Source: Valencia hispanica
Taxonomy: Eukaryota > Chordata > Actinopteri > Cyprinodontiformes > Valenciidae
Direction of reading: 5' to 3'
NCBI GenBank assembly: GCA_963556495.2
Contig: OY747715.1
Location: 1,681,739-1,745,738, forward strand
Length of the DNA: 64,000 bases
Shown one piece after another: positions 60,832-64,000 of the stretch; position 1 is the stretch's first letter; each line of letters starts with the position of its first letter. Made by a program: the position numbers and the translations under genes. The notes beneath the pieces were generated by a model. The model was given only the letters and a program-made list of their open reading frames with translations. It had not been told where the DNA came from and did not search any database.

Positions 60832-60895
60832 ATGGCTTGCTGTGGTACTGATTGCACTAACAGACCGTCCAAGAAGTCTCTGCTCCATTTTTTCG
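60832..60895 (+). CDS. Possible first coding exon of a very small THAP-like gene
   Basis: ATG then MACCGTDCTNRPSKKSLLHFF, ending at a good donor TTCG|GTAAGT. The spacing C-x4-C followed by TNRPSKK and LLHFF resembles the first half of a THAP zinc finger (CxxxxC, then ...FHRFP). The remaining Cys-His pair and the AVPTIF box are not seen nearby. It could be the first exon of a domesticated or dead P-element/THAP gene, or a chance frame. Confidence 0.35.
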
Positions 60896-61211
60896 GTAAG
60901 TAAAATATTTCTGTACGTTATTTTGTAGATGAAGCTCCTGCAGCTGAGCTCCTTAAAGTTTAACTGAACCCCATGAATAATCATAACCCCGCCCCCAGAC
61001 AACATTTGAAAAATTCTACAAAGTGGGCGGTGCCAGGAAGAACGGAGGGGTGTGGCCAAGTATGGAGGATGAGCGGAGGGGGGAACGTGGGGGTGTGTTC
61101 AGGAGGGCAGTGACAGCAGCTTACGGTGACACTAAAACATGGACAGTGACCAAAGTGACGTTGGCAGTTTTGCGACTGATCGATCTGATCAACATTCATC
61201 TGTTTTGAACA

Positions 61212-61490
61212 TTAGCCTATGTTAGCATCACCACTCAGAGACCGGACTCCTCCTGTCTCTCTCCCTGAGCATCACCGAGCTCGAGTGGCGCTGGCTCGGC
61301 GCCCTGAACCAGCGGATCTCCTCCGTCGTCACCGGAGATAGAGTAGTAGATGGAGGCTTTATGGAGCCCAGCGGCTGCGAGCCGCATCAATTCCAGCTGA
61401 ATCAGCGCTGCCCGAGGCTGGCGCTGCTGCTGAGGGAGAGAGAGACAGGAGGAGTCCCGTCTCTGAGTGGTAATGCTAACATAGGCTAAT
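61212..61490. mobile_element. Foldback element (about 280 bp) with 65-75 bp inverted arms
   Basis: Left arm TTAGCCTATGTTAGCAT, ACTCAGAGACCGGACTCCTC and CTGTCTCTCTCCCT; right arm is its inverted copy (GGGAGAGAGAGACAGGAGGA, GTCTCTGAGTGG, ATGCTAACATAGGCTAA). Inner loop is GC-rich with no coding sequence. Confidence 0.8.
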
Positions 61491-61914
61491 GCTAACTAAG
61501 TGCTAATGTGATAATAATAAAAAACGCAATCCAACTCCAAACTCGCCACAGGGGGCGGTATGTCTGATAGTTTCATACCCAAACCCACGGGGCGTCTCTG
61601 TGAGAACATGGCTGCTGTGACACAGAGATGTACCGCTCTCCACCAATCACAACATTCAAATGCAGTAGCCACCGTTCAACCCTAAGAGGGCAGCACTAAG
61701 ACGTTTTTATACCAAAAAGTGTAGAATTAAACAAGTTTACACCAAAATGTAAATAAATCCCCAGAAACTGAAGGACTGCATTGGTAAAGACCCATTTATA
61801 CAGTTTAGGAGCAAAAAAAAGTTGTTTTGGGGTTTAGTTACTCTTTAATTAGCAAGGTAGCTAGTTAACCACGCTGGGAAACTACAAACTGAACAGGTTA
61901 AGATGTTGTGCATT

Positions 61915-62155
61915 TAAGATAAGGCTGCTTGGTCGAACATGGGTTGAAATGATCACATTTCTTATTTACTTTACATGTTGATTTATTCAAACTTCACATA
62001 GTTTTAGTAAAAGCTATGGACAGATGGGGCTTCATGATTTTGCTGGTACACACACATTATATATATATATATATATAATGTGTGTGTACCAGCACGTTAT
62101 TTTGACGGTTTTAACATATAAAGTAGATAAGAAATGTGATCATTAGCCTTATCTT
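61915..62155. mobile_element. Nested foldback with perfect palindromic core
   Basis: Outer arms: AAGATAAGGCT and TGATCACATTTCTTATTTAC (about 61917-61980) pair with GTAGATAAGAAATGTGATCA and AGCCTTATCTT (about 62120-62156). At the centre, 62041-62094 is a perfect 54-bp palindrome with a TAT/ATA core and CACACACA/TGTGTGTG flanks. Probably a MITE. Confidence 0.8.
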
Positions 62156-62453
62156 ACAAAATATTTTTAAAAAATTCCCAACTAACTCCAGATATATTTC
62201 ATATTTTGTTGTCAGAGATTTTTTACTTTTTAAAAATGAATAAGAGTTGTCAGTTAAGGCATTAACCATTTCTGATATGCTGTCATATGGGGTTCACTTC
62301 CATATTTGTACTTTTATACATACACCCATAAGTGTTATGTCTGTGTGTTCATTTGTTTACAGCACGTTTGTCTTGTGGTGAGCTGGTTTCCAACTAAGAC
62401 GGGCAATGTTGAAATTTTAAGTTTTTAATATACATTGGGTTTTTTTCTTACAG

Positions 62454-62524
62454 ATTATATCAATCGCCTAAAACTACAGGAAGATCATAAGAAGTACTTA
62501 ACATTATATCTGCATCATCTTTAA
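62454..62524 (+). CDS. Possible last exon of the small THAP-like gene
   Basis: A strong acceptor (TTTTTTTCTTACAG, 62440-62453) is followed by a frame in exact phase with 60832-60895: DYINRLKLQEDHKKYLTLYL then HHL and TAA at 62522-62524. AATAAA follows at 62575-62580. Spliced directly, the product would be only 44 aa, so either an intermediate exon is missing or this is a remnant. No homology recognised in this part. Confidence 0.3.
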
Positions 62525-62856
62525 TGCCACTTCTTTCATATCGTTAGGTCCTGTCCGTTTTTTGTTTTTGATTAAATAAACAACAAATGAATGAAGTTTG
62601 TTTTTCTTTCACACAGATATTGTTTCCATTTCATGAAAAAAAATCATAGTTTTGTAGCTACATAAGAAGTATGATTTGGCTTTGTAATATTGCAGACGCC
62701 AAAGTTCATTTTAATATTGAGATGTTGAAGGAATTAATCAAATTCAAAAATGCAGTTGGCTGATTAATTACTTTGTTTATAGAGAATAAATCATAAATTT
62801 TTTTAAACACAAAATTCTATAAAAGAAAGGGACACAGATAAAAAAAAACAAAGTGT

Positions 62857-62878
62857 GGGGGGGGGGGGGGGGGGGGGG
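62857..62878. repeat. G22 homopolymer
   Basis: Twenty-two consecutive G on the plus strand after GTGT; a second G-rich string (GGGGTTGGGGGGGCAG) follows at about 62915-62931. Potential quadruplex-forming tract. Confidence 0.9.
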
Positions 62879-62974
62879 TTGCAGAAAGCAAAAGAGACTT
62901 ATGTACCGTAAAATGGGGTTGGGGGGGCAGAGTTGCTCTACTGCGGCTTTCAGGCTAAAGGCGCCCGCTAACCT

Positions 62975-63375
62975 CCGTTAGCTTCAGTTAACTTCAGTTA
63001 GCTCCAGGACTAGCTTCCGTTAGCTTCAGTTACCTCCAGGACTAGCTTCTGTTAGCTTCAGGACTAGCTTCAGTTAGCTCCAGGACTAGCTTCCGTTAGC
63101 TTCAGGACTAGCTTCCGTTAGCTTCAGTTAGCTCCAGGACTAGCTTCAGTTAGCTCCAGGACTAGCTTCAGTTAGCTCCAGGACTAGCTTCAGTTAGCTC
63201 CAGGACTAGCTTCTGTTAGCTTCAGGACTAGCTTCAGTTAGCTCCAGGACTAGCTTCAGTTAGCTCCAGGACTAGCTTCTGTTAGCTTCAGGACTAGCTT
63301 CAGTTAGCTTCAGTTAGCTCCAGGACTAGTTTCCGTTAGCTTCAGGACTAGCTTCAGTTAGCTCCAGGACTAGCT
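62975..63375. repeat. 22-bp minisatellite (TTAGCTCCAGGACTAGCTTC type)
   Basis: About 18 units built from CTTCAGTTAGC, CTTCCGTTAGC, TCCAGGACTAG and TTCAGGACTAG half-units of 10-12 bp that combine in varying order. Confidence 0.93.
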
Positions 63376-63449
63376 CCTGGCTACATCGGCTCAGAGTGTC
63401 AATCATCCGCCCCGCCCTCACAGCGCCACTCTCAGCTCCAGCTCTTTGC

Positions 63450-63610
63450 CCATTTTTGTATTTTCTGGGAGTGACGAAACGCGTGACACAGACAAGATGG
63501 CGGCGGTGGGATCAGCCCATTTGGCTTCATTTTTGCTCTTCAGAAACCAATGGGTGACGTCACTGATGCTTCGTCCAGTAATATACAGTCTATGGTTGAT
63601 ACATTTAAAA
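63450..63610. mobile_element. MITE-like fragment (CAGTCTATGG end)
   Basis: AGACAAGATGGCGGCGGTGG, AACCAATGGGTGACGTCACTG and ATATACAGTCTATGG are phrases of a common fish non-autonomous element. One end near 63597 is clear, the other not. Confidence 0.5.
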
Positions 63611-64000
63611 GTTGAAAATGTATTTAGTATAAATATATTAATAGGCCGATGGTTGTCAGTGATACAAGTATTTGAAATGAACATCATTTGTTAAGGTCTT
63701 GTAGCCTAACATATCAGGACCATTTAATGATAACATAAAATTAAATTACATATTTCTTACAAATGGCTCTTTTATTATAAAAAAAAAAACCTGCTGCATT
63801 GCAAGGGTCTGAAGTTGCTTGCATTCCTCGATGGGGTCAACAAAGGATTTTGTAGTCGCACGTGCCCGACGAGGTATGACGCGGTGTGCGCATGCTCAGT
63901 AGCACCACTGTGCCTTTTTCGACACCTTGCTCTATTCGATGGAACACTGGCGCCACATGTTTCTGGCAGCCCAGTACTGGTAGTACTGGATCTGTCCAGC
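63611..64000. other. No gene recognised
   Basis: AT-rich to 63790, then a CpG-richer stretch (CGCACGTGCCCGACGAGG at about 63858; TGCGCATGCTCAG, an NRF1-like string, at about 63887) that might be a promoter of a gene beyond the window. Confidence 0.3.

Overview
The window is vertebrate nuclear DNA, almost certainly from a teleost fish. The three host genes are split by GT-AG introns. The interspersed elements are of fish type: L2-like LINEs, a second LINE family with an ATTTGAATT-type tail, Tc1-like and hAT-like DNA elements, and tRNA-derived SINEs. Minisatellites built on a GGTTCTG/CAGAACC core are so abundant that a killifish-like (cyprinodontiform) species would fit, but the species cannot be fixed from sequence alone.

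Layout. (1) 187-26107, minus strand: a complete stim1 coding sequence (12 coding exons, 656 codons), the ER calcium sensor of store-operated calcium entry; its 5' leader probably lies near 27.7-27.9 kb. Its introns hold a solo LTR nested in an L2 fragment, a long inverted repeat, a 2.45-kb array of 15-bp units and a 3.3-kb array of 24-bp units. (2) 27-42 kb: spacer and probable rhog leader intron, made largely of minisatellites (31.3-32.6, 33.7-35.0, 39.1-40.4 and 40.5-41.4 kb) and small DNA elements. (3) 41934-44843, plus strand: complete rhog (3 coding exons, 191 aa), with a LINE fragment in its second intron. (4) 46.0-47.4 kb: a second array of the same 15-bp unit as in stim1, in the opposite orientation. 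(5) 49141-52827, minus strand: complete pgap2 (5 coding exons, 254 aa). One intron carries a LINE 5' half with an open esterase-type ORF1; another carries a decayed Tc1-like element. (6) 53-64 kb: no recognised host gene. It holds a Tc1-like transposon with long terminal inverted repeats, a nearly full-length but broken LINE reverse transcriptase, two foldback elements (one with a perfect 54-bp palindrome), and a possible very small two-exon gene whose start resembles a THAP zinc finger.

The gene order and orientations (stim1 and rhog divergent, rhog and pgap2 convergent) match human 11p15.4 (PGAP2-RHOG-STIM1), so the block is ancient. The three proteins act in different processes (ER calcium sensing, Rho GTPase signalling, GPI-anchor lipid remodelling) and are chromosomal neighbours rather than a pathway. 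Exon boundaries were set by splice consensus, phase continuity and family homology; they give uninterrupted products close to the family lengths. Long open frames inside the minisatellites arise because the repeat periods are multiples of three; they are not annotated as genes.
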